A model generated the notes under the pieces. It made no database searches. It was given only the letters and a program-made list of their open reading frames with translations, and was not told the DNA's origin. From positions 1 through 64,000 of the forward strand of contig NZ_OBMT01000017.1 of NCBI RefSeq assembly GCF_900217815.1: a stretch of DNA of 64,000 nt. The letters are read 5' to 3'. Shown piece by piece: positions 44,171 through 52,288 of the stretch; the stretch's first letter is position 1; every line of letters begins with the position of its first letter. Source of the DNA: Rhodobacter maris. GTDB lineage: Bacteria; Pseudomonadota; Alphaproteobacteria; Rhodobacterales; Rhodobacteraceae. Both the position numbers and the translations under genes were made by a program.

Positions 44171-44998
44171 ATGAACGAACGCCCCCTTACCGCCGCGCTG
44201 AGCCTGCAACGCCCCGGCGACGCCCGGATCGGGCGCGACCGGATCCGGCTTCTTGCCGCCATCGACCGGCTCGGCACGATCGCGGGCGCCGCGCGCGAGC
44301 TGGGGATGTCTTACAAGACCGCCTGGGATGCGGTGGCCACGCTCAACAACCTGTTCGAGCGGCCGCTGGTCGAGGCGGCACCGGGCGGGCGCACCGGCGG
44401 CAATGCCCGCGTCACCGAGGCGGGCCGGGCGCTGATCGGCGGTTTCGGCCGGCTCGAGGAAACGCTCGATCGGGCGCTCGCCGATCTCGAGGCCGACCTG
44501 CTCCCCGCACCGGGTGCGGAACGGCCGCTCCCGGTGCGCGGCGCGGCGATCGGCACGTTATGGAGCCTGAGCATGCAGATTTCGGCACGCAACACTTTCC
44601 GCTGCACCGTCACCGGGTTGAGCCCGGGCGCAGTCAACACCGAGGTGGAACTGGCGCTGACCGATGGTCACCGGCTGGTCGCGGTGATCACGGAACGCGC
44701 CGCTCAGGACATGGGCCTTGCCCCCGGTCGCGCCGTCTTTGCATTGATCAAATCAAGCTTCGTGATGCTCTCGGCGGGGGGGGATCCGGGCCGGATTTCC
44801 GCGTGCAACCGGCTCACCGGGCTTGTCGCCGCGCGCTCGGACGGGCCGGTGAACAGCGAGATCGTGCTCGATCTTGGTGCCTGCAAGTCGATCACCGCGG
44901 TGATCACCCGCACCAGCGCTGATGCGCTTGGCCTCGCGCCGGGCGTGCCCGCAACGGCGCTTTTCAAGGCGAGCCACGTCATTCTGATGTGCCCCTGA
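44171..44998 (+). CDS. Mo-responsive regulator, ModE/MopA type
   Basis: The 275-residue protein has an N-terminal LysR-like winged helix (about 20-90, with LLAAIDRLGTIAGAARELGMSYKTAWD) and two Mop (molbindin) domains. The first starts at SARNTFRCTVTGLSPGAVNTEV (about 137-158) and the second near SACNRLTGLVAARSDGPVNSEI. This is the layout of ModE and of R. capsulatus MopA/MopB, which bind Mo-boxes when loaded with molybdate. The C-terminal HVILM ends the second domain. It closes modAB and probably represses it through the Mo-box. Confidence 0.88.
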   Translation: MNERPLTAALSLQRPGDARIGRDRIRLLAAIDRLGTIAGAARELGMSYKTAWDAVATLNNLFERPLVEAAPGGRTGGNARVTEAGRALIGGFGRLEETLDRALADLEADLLPAPGAERPLPVRGAAIGTLWSLSMQISARNTFRCTVTGLSPGAVNTEVELALTDGHRLVAVITERAAQDMGLAPGRAVFALIKSSFVMLSAGGDPGRISACNRLTGLVAARSDGPVNSEIVLDLGACKSITAVITRTSADALGLAPGVPATALFKASHVILMCP

Positions 44999-45005
44999 GG
45001 ACCGC

Positions 45006-45025
45006 CGCGCGGTAAGGGCCGCGCG
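45006..45025. terminator. GC hairpin between convergent modE-like and mop genes
   Basis: A perfect 7-bp CGCGCGG/CCGCGCG stem with no T-run, between convergent genes; possibly a weak two-way terminator. Confidence 0.3.
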
Positions 45026-45065
45026 ACGTGAAATGGTTGCGGCCGGACCCGGCCTGTGGCGTGGC

Positions 45066-45272
45066 TCAGGCCTTGCCGACGATCACATCGCTCGATTTGA
45101 TCACGGCGCAGGCCGCATCGCCCACTTTCAGTGCAAGATCTTCCGCCGCTTCATTGGTGATCGAGGCGGTGACGATGGTGCCACCGATATCGATCTTCAC
45201 ATGGGTGGTGACATGCCCGGTTTCGACCGCGGTGACGGTGCCGTTGAGAATGTTGCGTGCAGAGAGTTTCAT
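45066..45272 (-). CDS. mop: molbindin, single Mop-domain protein
   Basis: A 68-residue protein, MKLSARNILNGTVTAVETGH..., consisting of one Mop domain (TOBE). SARN-LNGTV and AVIKSSDVIV are the molybdate-contacting ends. Such proteins form hexamers that hold several molybdate ions as a store, as described for Mop of R. capsulatus and Clostridium. It is separately transcribed and convergent with the modE-like gene. A dyad upstream suggests metal-dependent activation. Confidence 0.95.
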   Translation of the reverse strand: MKLSARNILNGTVTAVETGHVTTHVKIDIGGTIVTASITNEAAEDLALKVGDAACAVIKSSDVIVGKA

Positions 45273-45354
45273 GGGCTGTCCTTTCCTGAAAAACCGAAAT
45301 CGGAGGCGCCGGAAGATCCGGCCCTTCCTTGATCGGACGAAGCAAGCGCTTTGA

Positions 45355-45379
45355 CAATATGGGAAAAACTCACATATCG
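45355..45379 (-). promoter_or_regulatory. degenerate Mo-box upstream of mop
   Basis: CAATATG and CATATCG (plus-strand order) form a near-perfect dyad around an 11-base spacer, about 83 bases before the mop start. In R. capsulatus a mop promoter with a variant Mo-box is activated by MopA; position fits an activator site. Confidence 0.5.
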
Positions 45380-45479
45380 CGCGGCGCGACCGCAGCGGGT
45401 TGGGGGGGGGCTTGCGGCGCGGCGTCGCACGTGGCAGGGCTTGCGCCGGGGCCCGGGGCCCCGCGAAAGGCAGGCCGGA

Positions 45480-46379
45480 ATGAACGACAACACCCGTGGC
45501 ATCCTCTTCATGGTGCTGGCGATGGCGGTGCTCATTGGCTCCGACATGGTCGTGAAACGGCTCGCCGAGGGGATGCCGCTCTTCGAGGTGATCTGCCTGC
45601 GCCACATCGTCATGACCCTTTGCCTCGGTGCGATGGCCTGGCGCGAACGCAGCTTCGTGCGCAAGCTCGGCGGCGGGGCGCGGGCGCTCGTGGCGCTGCG
45701 CACGCTGGGTGAGGTCGGCATCGTGATGTTCTACATGCTGGCCTTGACGATGATGCCGATGGGCACCGCGACGGCGCTGTTCCAGCTTCAGCCGCTCGCG
45801 GTGACGCTCGCCGCGGCGGTGTTTCTTTCCCAGCCGATCGGGCCGCGGCGGATCGCAGTGATTGCGGTCGGCTTCTCGGGGGTGCTGCTGATCGTGCCGC
45901 CGGGGGCGCTCGGGCCGGGGCAGGGGGCGCTTGGCCCGGGGGCATTCTTTGTGCTGCTCGCGGTGGTCTGCGTCTGCCTGCGCGATATTTCCACTCGCGC
46001 GCTTGGCCCCGGCGTTCCCGCCCCGGTGCTGGCCTTCCTTGCCTCTGCGGCGCTTCTTTTGGTGAGTTTCATCGCGATGCAGATCCGCGGCGGCTGGGTG
46101 CCGGTGAGCCCGTCCGAGCTGGGCGGCATCGGTCTTGGTGCGGCTTTGCTGATGGCGGGCTATCTGGCGATGGTGCATGCGATGCGCACCGGCGATATCG
46201 CGGTGATCGCGCCGTTTCGCTATGTCTCGCTGGTGTTCGGGCTGCTCGGCGGCTTCGTGCTGTTTGGCGAGGTGCCACGTCCGGCCATGCTTCTGGGCGG
46301 GGCGATCATCGTTGCGAGCGGAATGTACACGTTCCTGCGGGAACGTCAGTTGCGGCGCGCCGAGCATCATCGCCGTTGA
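45480..46379 (+). CDS. EamA/DMT-superfamily transporter
   Basis: The 299-residue protein has ten hydrophobic helices in two EamA repeats. The first holds PLFEVICLRHIVMTLCLGAMAWRE and MPMGTATALFQLQPLAVTLAAA; the second starts near GPGAFFVLLAVVCVCLRD. It is related to the EamA gene at 20935-21897. The start at 45480 gives a first helix directly after a short N-terminus. Substrate unknown; a link to the following malonate genes is possible but not shown. Confidence 0.83.
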   Translation: MNDNTRGILFMVLAMAVLIGSDMVVKRLAEGMPLFEVICLRHIVMTLCLGAMAWRERSFVRKLGGGARALVALRTLGEVGIVMFYMLALTMMPMGTATALFQLQPLAVTLAAAVFLSQPIGPRRIAVIAVGFSGVLLIVPPGALGPGQGALGPGAFFVLLAVVCVCLRDISTRALGPGVPAPVLAFLASAALLLVSFIAMQIRGGWVPVSPSELGGIGLGAALLMAGYLAMVHAMRTGDIAVIAPFRYVSLVFGLLGGFVLFGEVPRPAMLLGGAIIVASGMYTFLRERQLRRAEHHRR

Positions 46380-46437
46380 GCCCCGGGGCCTTCCTCTGTA
46401 GAAGAGCCAAAACCCGGGATCGAAACGGAACACATCA

Positions 46438-46854
46438 ATGGAAATCGTCGCCGACAGGATCGGTAAGGCCGCCATCATGGCCGCGATCAGCAGCCGCGAG
46501 GAAGAAGACCGGATCAAGGCGCAAATCGCCGAGCGTCCGGATTGGAAAATCGGCATCACCTATGTGACCGGGCGGCGCACCGATATCGAACGCGGGTTCG
46601 TCAAGTCGATCGTCGCCTGCGCGCTCAACTCCGGGGTGATCCGCCACCGCTCGCAAGAGATCCATGGCGTCATCCACGCCGGGCTTGAGTGCCTGCATGG
46701 GGTGAGCGCCTCGGTGGTGGCGGAATCGAACCTGAAGCTCAAGGTGGCGCTGGTCTCGGATGGTCACTGGGTCGCGGTGGCGGCGCATGGCGAATCAGCC
46801 TTCCACCCGCTTACCAACCACGAGCGCATCGGCTTTGGCGTGATGCATATCTGA
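46438..46854 (+). CDS. HutP-family RNA-binding antiterminator homologue
   Basis: The 138-residue protein matches HutP, which in B. subtilis binds RNA, metal and histidine to let polymerase pass a terminator before the hut genes. It keeps the metal ligands: H76-x3-H80 in EIHGVIHAGLECLHGVSA and H137 in the C-terminal GFGVMHI. The core strands (LKLKVALVSDGHWVAVAAHG and FHPLTNHERIGF) also correspond. It sits upstream of the malonate decarboxylase operon, with a 520-base leader between, so its RNA target is probably there. The ligand (histidine, malonate or other) is unknown. Confidence 0.72.
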   Translation: MEIVADRIGKAAIMAAISSREEEDRIKAQIAERPDWKIGITYVTGRRTDIERGFVKSIVACALNSGVIRHRSQEIHGVIHAGLECLHGVSASVVAESNLKLKVALVSDGHWVAVAAHGESAFHPLTNHERIGFGVMHI

Positions 46855-47376
46855 CTGTCGCAAACTGCATGGCCCCTGCAAACGGGGCCGGTTTGTGACG
46901 AAATCTCCCGCATTTGTGAAGTTTTCAAGCTGCTCGCGGAACGGGCGGATCGGCGCGGGTGCGAGCCGCGATCTTGCAGTGAATCTGAGCCATATATTTG
47001 CCCAGAAAGCCGAATTTATTGGAATAAAACCTGTCAACTGTGGCTGGATGCCGCACTTTTGGGCGGTAAAAACGAATGCTGGACAAGCTGAAAAAGGAGG
47101 CGTATCGCTTGCGTCAACCCCGGGGTGACAGCCTCACAGGATGTTGACCGGAGTTACCCGAGCCCTGAAAAGCCGGGTCGTGATCCCGTGATGAGCCTGT
47201 CGTGATACGCCGGCAGCGCTGACAAACCTGAAGCACCGCGTGCCTAAGTGACTATCGTGTGGTGCATTCCTGACGGTTCTTCGGACCGGATGTAATCCTT
47301 CATCTGGCTCTCGAACGCAAGCTGCGACGCCTGCAAGCGCGCGCTGCGACCCCGTCGGTTGCGCGGGATAGATCTC
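46855..47376 (+). other. 520-base leader between the HutP-like gene and the mad operon
   Basis: No convincing gene lies here. It begins with a strong hairpin (46859-46897), contains an AT-rich stretch around 46985-47035 that may hold a promoter, three GTGAT units near 47180-47205, and small hairpins (for example CGGTTC-TTC-GGACCG near 47275). A 23-codon frame at about 47085 could be a leader peptide. It is the likely site of mad control. Confidence 0.5.
46859..46897 (+). terminator. two-part hairpin after the HutP-like gene
   Basis: An inner GGCCCC/GGGGCC stem and an outer CGCAAAC/GTTTGTG stem (one wobble) form a long hairpin four bases past the stop. There is no T-run, so it may be a processing or attenuation element rather than a simple terminator. 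Confidence 0.5.
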
Positions 47377-48339
47377 ATGAAATACGCTTTGCGGCGCACT
47401 CTGGACTGGTACAGCGACATGTCGCTGTGGCCGCATTCCAACGCCTGGTCGATCGGATCGGCTTTCCTCACCGGGGCCCTCCTCGAAATCTCCACCCATC
47501 CCAAACCCGGTCTCGTCACCCCCCGCTCGAATGGGGCGCATGAGGACATGAACCTGCAAACGTTCATGATTTCCTCGGCGGTGATCGCGCCTTGCCTCTA
47601 TCAATGCGCGGAAGCGGGGCTTGGCCACGCCGGCCCGGCCTGGACGCTGCTCGAACAGGTCCGCGGCATCGGTGCGCGCTACGAGGCGCGGCTTCTTGAC
47701 GCCACAAGGGGCGTGAACACGCAACGGGGCTTGCTGTTCTCGGCGGGCATCCTGAGCGCCGCGGCAGGCCTCGTGACGCGGCAGATGCCGCGCTGCGAAG
47801 AGGGTGTCCTTTTTGCCACCGCCGCCGATATGGTGCGGGGCATCGTGGAGCGCGAACTGCGCGCGCTCGGGCGCCGGGCACCGCAGACGGCTGGCGAAAA
47901 ACTCTATCAGCAATATGGCGTTACCGGTATCCGCGGCGAGGCCGAGGCGGGCTTTCCCTCGGTGCGCAAGCTCGGCCTTCCGGCGTTGCGCGCGGCCCGC
48001 GACAGCGGCGCGCCGCTCGCCACCGTGCTGCTGGACACGCTGATCGCACTGATGACCGAGACCGAAGACACCACGCTTTTGTGGCGCGGCGGCCCCGAGG
48101 CGCTCAGCTTCGTGCAATCGCGGGCGCGCCACATCCGCTCGCTGGGCGGGGCGTTGACCGAGGCGGGGATGGAAGCGATCCGCGTTTTCGACGCCGATTG
48201 CATCACCCGTCGCCTCTCTCCCGGCGGTTCCGCCGATCTGCTCGCCGTGACCATCGGTGTCGATGCGCTGCTCGGTGGTCTCCTTCCTCCCGCAACTCCC
48301 GCGCCCGGCACCTCCCCCGCCCGCGCGCCCAACTTCTGA
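47377..48339 (+). CDS. madG: triphosphoribosyl-dephospho-CoA synthase (MadG/MdcB)
   Basis: The 320-residue enzyme makes the 2'-(5''-triphosphoribosyl)-3'-dephospho-CoA precursor of the malonate decarboxylase ACP prosthetic group from ATP and dephospho-CoA. GALLEISTHPKPGLVTPRSNGAHEDM is the CitG/MdcB signature with the conserved Lys/Gly/His, and GEKLYQQYGVTGIRGEAEAGFPSV is the second. It opens the mad operon. The start MKYALRRTL at 47377 is chosen, though its Shine-Dalgarno is weak. Confidence 0.92.
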   Translation: MKYALRRTLDWYSDMSLWPHSNAWSIGSAFLTGALLEISTHPKPGLVTPRSNGAHEDMNLQTFMISSAVIAPCLYQCAEAGLGHAGPAWTLLEQVRGIGARYEARLLDATRGVNTQRGLLFSAGILSAAAGLVTRQMPRCEEGVLFATAADMVRGIVERELRALGRRAPQTAGEKLYQQYGVTGIRGEAEAGFPSVRKLGLPALRAARDSGAPLATVLLDTLIALMTETEDTTLLWRGGPEALSFVQSRARHIRSLGGALTEAGMEAIRVFDADCITRRLSPGGSADLLAVTIGVDALLGGLLPPATPAPGTSPARAPNF

Positions 48340-48346
48340 GGACCAG

Positions 48347-48463
48347 ATGAACATCATCGCCTATGCCGCTTTCAGCTACCTGATCACCGCCGTGATTTCC
48401 TTCGCGGTGATCGGGGTGATCGTCGCGATCTCCAAGCTGCTCTCCAACTCCAACGCATCCTGA
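48347..48463 (+). CDS. 38-residue single-span membrane protein, possible minimal gamma-like subunit
   Basis: This short gene has GAGGA six bases before its ATG, begins 5 bases after the madG stop, and ends 10 before madB. The product starts MNIIAYAAFSYLITAVISFA, and VIGVIVAISKLLSNSNAS completes one long membrane helix (about 5-31) and a short polar tail. Gamma subunits of related Na+ decarboxylase pumps (OadG) also have one N-terminal span but are twice as long. Its position beside MadB suggests a pump accessory subunit. It is too short to be recognised by length-limited gene finders. Confidence 0.7.
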   Translation: MNIIAYAAFSYLITAVISFAVIGVIVAISKLLSNSNAS

Positions 48464-48473
48464 GGCCAGTCCG

Positions 48474-49682
48474 ATGCTCGAAACCCTTTTCAACGTGTTT
48501 CCCGGGATCGGGACACTCTTCATCCAGGATCCGGTGATCGCGATCGCCCGTCTGGCCTTCATCGCGCTCGGCTTCACCCTCGCCTATCTCGGCTTCAAGC
48601 GCACGCTCGAACCGCTGATCATGGTGCCGATGGGGCTTGGCATGATGGCCGTCAACGCCGGCGTCATGATCCTCGAAGGCGGCCAGCTTGGCACGCTGAT
48701 CATCTCGCCGCTGGTCTCTGACACCGACGCTCTGATGAACATCATGCAGATCGACTTCCTGCAGCCGATCTACAACTTCACCTTCGTCAACTCGCTCGTC
48801 GCCTGCATGCTCTTCATGGGCATTGGCACGATGGCCGACATCTCCTTCATCCTCGCCCGTCCCTGGGCCTCGATCACGGTGGCGGTCTGTGCGGAACTCG
48901 GCACCTTCGTGACGCTGGTTGTGGGCTACTACTTCGGCCTCACCCCCGGTCAAGCGGCTGCCGTGGGCACGATCGGTGGCGCTGACGGCCCGATGGTTCT
49001 CTTCGGCTCGCTGATGATGGCGAAGGATCTCTTCGTTCCGATCTCGATCATCGCCTACCTCTACCTCTCGCTCACCTATGCCGGTTACCCCTACCTCGTG
49101 CGCTGGCTGATCAAGGAAGAGCACCGTGGCATCGAAGTCGACTACGATTTCCCCGATGTGACGCCGCAAGCGAAGTTCGTCTTCACTGTTGCCGCCGCTG
49201 GTCTGCTGTGCCTGCTGCTGCCCGTCGCCACGCCGCTCATTCTCTCCTTCTTCCTCGGTGTTGCGATCAAGGAAGCCGAGATCGAACCCTACCAAAAACT
49301 GCTCGAAAACACCGTCACCTATGCGTCGACGCTGCTGCTCGGCCTGGTTCTGGGTGTGCTCTGTGAAGCCGGTACGCTGCTCAACCCGCAAGTTGCGATC
49401 CTCGTGGTCCTCGGCATCTTCGCCCTCGCGGTTTCGGCGCTCGGCGGTATCGGTGGCGGCTACCTGATGTGGTGGATCTCCAAAGGCAACTTCAACCCCG
49501 TGATCGGTATCGCCGGCGTCTCCTGCATGCCCTCGACCGCCAAGATCGCCCAGAAAGAAGCCTTCAAGGCCAGCCCGCACGCCATGATCATGCCGCTCGC
49601 CATGGGCGCCTCGATCTGCGGGGTCATCGTCTCGGCCATCGCCGTGGGTGTCTTCGCCTCGACCATCGGCCTCGTGCACTGA
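48474..49682 (+). CDS. madB: Na+-translocating carboxybiotin decarboxylase, MadB (OadB family)
   Basis: The 402-residue membrane protein decarboxylates carboxybiotin and pumps Na+ outward. The catalytic and Na+-binding Asp is in GTIGGADGPMVLF (about 162-174), the counterpart of the OadB GGADGP motif; the second conserved region is NTVTYASTLLLG and the third IGIAGVSCMPSTAKIAQKEAF. It has nine to eleven hydrophobic segments. It converts this malonate decarboxylase into an energy-conserving system, unlike the soluble Mdc type. Confidence 0.94.
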   Translation: MLETLFNVFPGIGTLFIQDPVIAIARLAFIALGFTLAYLGFKRTLEPLIMVPMGLGMMAVNAGVMILEGGQLGTLIISPLVSDTDALMNIMQIDFLQPIYNFTFVNSLVACMLFMGIGTMADISFILARPWASITVAVCAELGTFVTLVVGYYFGLTPGQAAAVGTIGGADGPMVLFGSLMMAKDLFVPISIIAYLYLSLTYAGYPYLVRWLIKEEHRGIEVDYDFPDVTPQAKFVFTVAAAGLLCLLLPVATPLILSFFLGVAIKEAEIEPYQKLLENTVTYASTLLLGLVLGVLCEAGTLLNPQVAILVVLGIFALAVSALGGIGGGYLMWWISKGNFNPVIGIAGVSCMPSTAKIAQKEAFKASPHAMIMPLAMGASICGVIVSAIAVGVFASTIGLVH

Positions 49683-49704
49683 TCGTCTCACCCGGAGCAA
49701 GCAA

Positions 49705-50604
49705 ATGAACGCGTATCCGACCCTTTCCGCCCAAGCCCCCCGCTTCCCGCATCCCGCGCAGCTGGAACGGCCGCAAGCCGGGGTCGGGTGCGCCCTCCAT
49801 CGCCTTCCCGTCGTCGACTCCACCAATCGGTATCTCGCCGATCTCGCAGCCGGTTCTTCCCCCGCGCAAACGCGCACCGGCACGGTGGTTCTCGCCGACA
49901 CGCAGACCGCGGGGCGCGGCAAGTATGACCGTGTCTGGGCTTCCCTCCCCGAAAGCAGCCTGACGTTCTCGGTTTTGCTGCGTCCCGCGCGTCCTGTCGA
50001 AGATCTGGCCCAGACCACGCTCGTCATGGCCGTGGCCGTGGCTGAGGCGGTTGCCGCCTCGGCCGGGCTTGAGGTCGAGATCAAATGGCCCAATGACCTG
50101 ATGGTGCGTGGCCGCAAGCTGTGCGGCATCCTGTGCGAGCTGGTCCTGACCGATGAGGGCGAGCCTGCCCATATCATTGCCGGGGTTGGCCTCAACCTGA
50201 ACCATGCGCAGGGTGACTTTCCGCCTGCGCTGCAGGGGCTGGCCACCTCGATCGCGCTCGAGACCGGGCGCAAGGTGGATCGTTTCGATCTGCTCACCGA
50301 AATTCTCGAACGGCTCGAGGAGCGGCTTTCCGACTGGGAAGCATCCGGCTTCGAGCCGATCCGCAAAGCCTGGAGCGCGCGGTCCTGCACGCTCGGCCGC
50401 GAAATAGTCATCACCCAGCCCGGCGGCGATCGCCTGTGCGGCACCGCCATCACCCTCGAAGCCAATGGCAATCTTACCCTGCGCGAGGCTTCGGGCCGCC
50501 TTCACAGCATCGTCTGCGGCGAAATCAGTTCCCCCCCGGACAGCCCCACTCACGGCGCCCTTCCGAGGACTGCACCTGCAAAGGAGGAAAACGAAAGCAA
50601 ATGA
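49705..50604 (+). CDS. birA: biotin-protein ligase without DNA-binding domain
   Basis: The 299-residue enzyme attaches biotin to a carrier Lys. VVDSTNRYL and TAGRGKYDRVWAS hold the biotin-AMP site (GRGR-like loop GRGKYDR), and IKWPNDLMVRGRKLCGILCE is the catalytic strand with the conserved Lys. It has no N-terminal HTH, so it is an enzyme only, not a repressor. Its stop overlaps the madA ATG (ATGA). Being inside the operon, it is probably dedicated to MadF. Confidence 0.9.
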   Translation: MNAYPTLSAQAPRFPHPAQLERPQAGVGCALHRLPVVDSTNRYLADLAAGSSPAQTRTGTVVLADTQTAGRGKYDRVWASLPESSLTFSVLLRPARPVEDLAQTTLVMAVAVAEAVAASAGLEVEIKWPNDLMVRGRKLCGILCELVLTDEGEPAHIIAGVGLNLNHAQGDFPPALQGLATSIALETGRKVDRFDLLTEILERLEERLSDWEASGFEPIRKAWSARSCTLGREIVITQPGGDRLCGTAITLEANGNLTLREASGRLHSIVCGEISSPPDSPTHGALPRTAPAKEENESK

Positions 50605-52274
50605 CCCATCACGACACGCGCAAGAACTGGCGCACGCGAGCCGCGGATACCGCGGCGCGGAAAGAGGCGGCAGCGCCGCTCTTCGCCAAGGGAAAAGAAG
50701 TTCTCGCCAAGGATACGGTTGCGCTTCTGGAAGCGGTGATCCGCGCCGGTGACGTCATCAACATCGAGGGCAACAACCAGAAACAGGCCGACTTCCTCGC
50801 GGATTGCCTCAATCAGGTCGACAAATCCAAGATCCACGACCTGCACATGGTGCAATCGGCGGTGCCGTTGAAATCGCACCTCGACCTGTTCGAAAACGGC
50901 ATCGCGAAGAAACTCGACTTCGCCTTCGGTGGCCCGCAAGCTGCCCGCGTGGCCGAATTCATCGAGAACGGCAAGATCCAGCTCGGCGCGATCCACACCT
51001 ATCTCGAACTTTTCGGTCGCTACTTCCTCGATCTGACGCCGCGCGTCTCGCTCGTTTGCGCCTACAAGGCGGACCGCAAGGGCAACCTTTATACCGGCTT
51101 CAACACCGAAGACACGCCGGTGATCGTCGAAGCGACGAAGTTCAAGGACGGGATCGTGATCGCGCAGGTCAACGAGATCGTCGACGAGCTGCCGCGCGTC
51201 GATATTCCGGGCGACTGGGTCGATGCGGTGATCGAATCGCCGCGCCCCTTCTTCATCGAGCCGCTCTTCACCCGTGACCCGGCCAACATCACCGACAACC
51301 AGATCCTTCTGGCGATGATGTGCCTCAAGGGGATCTACGGCGAATACGGTGTCACCTCGATGAACCACGGGATCGGCTTCCTGACCTCGGCGATCGAGCT
51401 CATCCTGCCGACCTATGGCGCGGAACTTGGCCTCAAGGGCAAGGTCTGCACCCATATGATCATCAACCCCCACCCGACGATGATCCCCGCGATCGAAGAG
51501 GGCTGGGTCGAGGCGATCCACTGCTTCGGCGGTGAGCTCGGCATGGAAGATTATGTGGCCTCGCGCCCCGACGTCTTCTTCATCGGGCCCGATGGCACGC
51601 TGCGCTCGAACCGCGCCTTCGCGCAAACCGCCGGTCACTATGCGGCCGACATGTTCATCGGCGGCACGCTGCAGATCGACAAATACGGCAACTCCTCGAC
51701 CGCGACCGCGGGCCGTGTGGCCGGTTTCGGCGGTGCGCCGAACATGGGCTGCGACCCGAAAGGCCGCCGTCACCCCTCGGGCGCCTGGCTCAAATGCGGT
51801 GCGGAACTGCCCTCGCTCGATACGCTCACCGGCTCGGTGCCGCGCGGCAAGCGCCTTGTGGTGCAAGGGGTCGAAACCTTCGGCGAAGGCCGCAAGCCGG
51901 TCTTTGTCGATGAGCTCGACGCCTGGAAACTGGCGAAGAACGCGAACCTCGACATCCCGCCGGTGATGATCTACGGCGACGATCTCACCCATATCGTGAC
52001 GGAAGAAGGCATCGCCTATCTCACCCGCTGCAAGGATATGGAAACCCGGATGGCCGCGATCCGTGCGGTGGCCGGTTTCACCGAGATCGGCCTGTCCGCC
52101 AAACCTGAAGAGACGAAAGCCCTGCGCGAGGCCGGCATCGTCAAGACCCCGTCCGACCTCGGCATCGACCCCGCCCGTGCGACCCGCGACCTGCTCGCCG
52201 CGAAGAACATGCGCGATCTCGTGACCTGGTCCGGCGGTCTCTACAACCCGCCCGCGCGTTTCCGCAACTGGTAA
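50601..52274 (+). CDS. madA: acetyl-S-ACP:malonate ACP transferase (MadA, alpha subunit)
   Basis: A 557-residue acyl transferase that swaps malonate for acetate on the ACP thiol, giving malonyl-ACP. It resembles MdcA: DVINIEGNNQKQADFLA near 51-67, EPLFTRDPANITDNQILLAMM, and GYFGGAPNMG-like GFGGAPNMGCDPKGRRHPSG near 376-395. Length agrees with the family (about 550). AAGGAGG lies 13 bases before the ATG. It is coupled to birA by overlap. Confidence 0.93.
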   Translation: MTHHDTRKNWRTRAADTAARKEAAAPLFAKGKEVLAKDTVALLEAVIRAGDVINIEGNNQKQADFLADCLNQVDKSKIHDLHMVQSAVPLKSHLDLFENGIAKKLDFAFGGPQAARVAEFIENGKIQLGAIHTYLELFGRYFLDLTPRVSLVCAYKADRKGNLYTGFNTEDTPVIVEATKFKDGIVIAQVNEIVDELPRVDIPGDWVDAVIESPRPFFIEPLFTRDPANITDNQILLAMMCLKGIYGEYGVTSMNHGIGFLTSAIELILPTYGAELGLKGKVCTHMIINPHPTMIPAIEEGWVEAIHCFGGELGMEDYVASRPDVFFIGPDGTLRSNRAFAQTAGHYAADMFIGGTLQIDKYGNSSTATAGRVAGFGGAPNMGCDPKGRRHPSGAWLKCGAELPSLDTLTGSVPRGKRLVVQGVETFGEGRKPVFVDELDAWKLAKNANLDIPPVMIYGDDLTHIVTEEGIAYLTRCKDMETRMAAIRAVAGFTEIGLSAKPEETKALREAGIVKTPSDLGIDPARATRDLLAAKNMRDLVTWSGGLYNPPARFRNW

Positions 52275-52288
52275 TGGAGGCTGGAGCG

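Noticed and set aside
46855-47376. Sigma-54 promoter for the mad operon
   Set aside because: A TGGC...GC-like pair near 47040 has the wrong spacing (9 rather than 10 between GG and GC).
48384-50471. A 695-codon minus-strand frame opposite madB and birA
   Set aside because: Antisense shadow; the plus-strand genes have full catalytic motifs and operon spacing.
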